From positions 52,972 to 116,971 of the forward strand of contig JAISUS010000009.1 of assembly GCA_031271965.1 (NCBI GenBank): a stretch of 64,000 nt of DNA, read 5' to 3'. Shown here in pieces: positions 62,613-64,000 of the stretch. The position numbers and the translations under genes are program-made. The notes beneath the pieces are model-generated. The model was not told the DNA's origin, ran no database searches, and saw only the letters and a program-made list of their open reading frames with translations. The number at the start of each line of letters is the position of its first letter. Within the stretch, counting starts at the first letter, position 1. The stretch comes from Prevotella sp. (GTDB lineage Bacteria > Bacteroidota > Bacteroidia > Bacteroidales > Dysgonomonadaceae).

Positions 62613-63851
62613 ATGAAAACATTCAAATTTATTCCTTTATTCTTTTTTGTCTTATTATCATGCTCTTCTGACAACACATCTATTCCTGAATTGCCGGATG
62701 CAAAGCCCATAGTTATGAAAGCTCAATTCGAGAATAAATTAAAAAATAATAACGCATTCGCTATCGATCTATTTAAGGCCACTTACAAAAATGAAGATAA
62801 AACGAATCTTTTCATTTCGCCATTAAGTGTAGACATGGCTTTGGCGATGACGTGGAACGGTGCCACAGGAGACACAAAAACAGAGATGCAGGCTGCATTA
62901 CGCAACCAGGGTTATACGGCAGAAGACATCAATGAATATGCAAAATCATTACGTGAAGCACTAATCAGTATAGACCCGTCAACCCAATTAGCTATTGCCA
63001 ATTCAATTTGGTACAGATCGGGCTTCAATGTAGAACAATCTTTCATTGATGTGAATAAGGCAAACTATAATGCAGAAGTAAAAGGCTTGGATTTTTCATC
63101 TCCGGATGCTATCAAAGAGATAAACAATTGGTGTGCAAAAAACACGAATAATAAAATCCCCGAAATAATAGATGTAATACCGTCTGATGCAGTAATGTAC
63201 CTCGTTAATGCAATCTACTTTAAGGGTATCTGGAAATATCGGTTTGACAAAAAGAATACACAGGATTTACCATTTACAAAAGAAAACGGGACCACTCAGA
63301 ATGCCAAAATGATGAGTCAGATAGAAAATCTGGCTTATTCGGCAGATGAAAATGCCCGTTATCTGGAAATGCCTTATGGCAACAAAGCCTTTAGCATGAT
63401 CATTGCGCTACCTCAACCTGAAAAAGATCTAAAAAACGTAATTCAGAATATAAGCAGCGATTCGTGGAATAACGCAACAAAAAACATGCAGGTAAGATCA
63501 GTCAATCTACAATTACCACAATTCAAGTTAAAATGTGATTATGAGATGGAAAAAAGCATTTTACCCGACATGGGAATGAAACTGGCTTTTAGCCCTAGCC
63601 TAGCCGATTTTACAGGAATAAATAAAGGAGGAGGCCTTTCGATTTCAAAAGTAAAACATAAAACTTTCGTGGAAGTAAACGAAGAGGGAACAGAGGCTGC
63701 AGCAGTAACATCTGTAGAGGTAGTTTTCACATCAACCGGAAAGCCTCAATCCATGGACTTTTTAGTTAATCAGCCTTTTTTGTTTGCCATCAAAGAAAAC
63801 AGCACGGGAGTCATCTTGTTCATCGGTAAAATTGGTGAAATTCCACAATAA
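62613..63851 (+). CDS. Serpin family lipoprotein
   Basis: 412 aa. Lipobox LLSC (Cys17) in FFFVLLSCSSD. The serpin fold follows: NLFISPLSVDMALAMTWNGATGDTKTEM, LVNAIYFKGIWKYRFD, and the hinge VEVNEEGTEAAAVTSVEVVF, then MDFLVNQPFLFAIKENSTGVILFIGKIGEP-like C-terminus. The hinge EEGTEAAAVT is of the inhibitory type. The scissile P1 residue is probably near the Thr-Ser-Thr of VVFTSTGKP, but the loop is a few residues longer than in antitrypsin. It should inhibit a serine or cysteine protease at the cell surface. Divergent from the aminotransferase. Confidence 0.94.
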   Translation: MKTFKFIPLFFFVLLSCSSDNTSIPELPDAKPIVMKAQFENKLKNNNAFAIDLFKATYKNEDKTNLFISPLSVDMALAMTWNGATGDTKTEMQAALRNQGYTAEDINEYAKSLREALISIDPSTQLAIANSIWYRSGFNVEQSFIDVNKANYNAEVKGLDFSSPDAIKEINNWCAKNTNNKIPEIIDVIPSDAVMYLVNAIYFKGIWKYRFDKKNTQDLPFTKENGTTQNAKMMSQIENLAYSADENARYLEMPYGNKAFSMIIALPQPEKDLKNVIQNISSDSWNNATKNMQVRSVNLQLPQFKLKCDYEMEKSILPDMGMKLAFSPSLADFTGINKGGGLSISKVKHKTFVEVNEEGTEAAAVTSVEVVFTSTGKPQSMDFLVNQPFLFAIKENSTGVILFIGKIGEIPQ

Positions 63852-63884
63852 AAACAACGGACGGTATTTTTATAAAGAGTAAGG

Positions 63885-64000
63885 GTGTGTCAAAAGGTCT
63901 TTTACGCGTCATCGCGAGGGCGATAGTTCGAAGCAATCCAGTAAAAAAAATGAAAAACTAAAAATTAAAAATGAAGAATTGCGAAGCAATCACCGAAGCG
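63885..64000. repeat. Dispersed-repeat-like sequence running off the right edge
   Basis: GTGTGTCAAAAGGTC, then CGTCATCGCGAGGGCGATAG and CGAAGCAATCCAG, followed by AT-rich linker and a second GCGAAGCAATC. The CGAAGCAATC unit occurs twice, the usual sign of an intergenic repeat family. Noncoding here; its end lies beyond the window. Confidence 0.5.

Overview
The window looks like a chromosomal segment of an AT-rich member of the Bacteroidetes, most likely order Bacteroidales. The signs are TAnnTTTG-type -7 promoter boxes, short-signal lipoproteins with Bacteroidetes lipoboxes, a SecDF fusion, a GldB-like lipoprotein, a BtuG-type cobalamin-binding lipoprotein and the glycogen gene trio found in Bacteroides. 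Several gene families are reminiscent of Dysgonomonas or Parabacteroides, but genus is not settled by sequence alone. Most of the window is ordinary housekeeping with few accessory genes. No transposase, prophage, CRISPR array or rRNA was seen.

Layout. 1-2024: a minus-strand operon of two paralogous lipoproteins and a radical SAM/SPASM enzyme cut by the left edge (rSAM/lipoprotein type system). 2045-4003: a scarred region with a secreted protein gene between two partial copies of the lipoprotein/GH57 junction, plus a hairpin MITE. 4004-8690: glycogen/alpha-glucan operon (debranching enzyme, GT4 glycosyltransferase, GH57 protein). 9037-11305: lgt and a flavodiiron protein. 11440-14975: M57-like metalloprotease lipoprotein, outer-membrane barrel, AraC regulator and small proteins. 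15041-21950: tsaD, GldB-like lipoprotein, dnaB, secDF. 22474-30787: tricorn-like protease, acetyl/succinyl-CoA transferase, acyl-CoA synthetase with an XRE-cupin regulator, RluA-type enzyme. 30970-33299: prfC with a translationally coupled small kinase. 33296-39090: ileS, a DksA-like protein, lspA and a DUF4296 lipoprotein; ileS carries an in-frame GC-rich palindromic insert. 39286-45937: two-component system, phosphoethanolamine-transferase-like enzyme, corA, TPR protein, second RluA-type enzyme. 46015-50942: catalase, a C26-M19 peptidase fusion with a second MITE directly upstream, and a dicarboxylate symporter. 51102-55724: tRNA-His and a cobalamin uptake operon (BtuB-BtuG-BtuF-like) behind a cobalamin riboswitch. 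55779-63851: KamA-family enzyme, lipoprotein, rfbD, fabD, S1/P1 nuclease, rdgB, aminotransferase and a serpin lipoprotein. 63885-64000: start of a dispersed-repeat-like sequence.

The most noteworthy points are the RPE-like palindromic element that has become part of the IleS protein, the pair of long-hairpin MITEs with matching 18-bp termini and 3-bp target duplications, the duplicated rSAM-associated lipoproteins with a nearby duplication scar, and the GH57 protein whose expected catalytic Asp is Asn.
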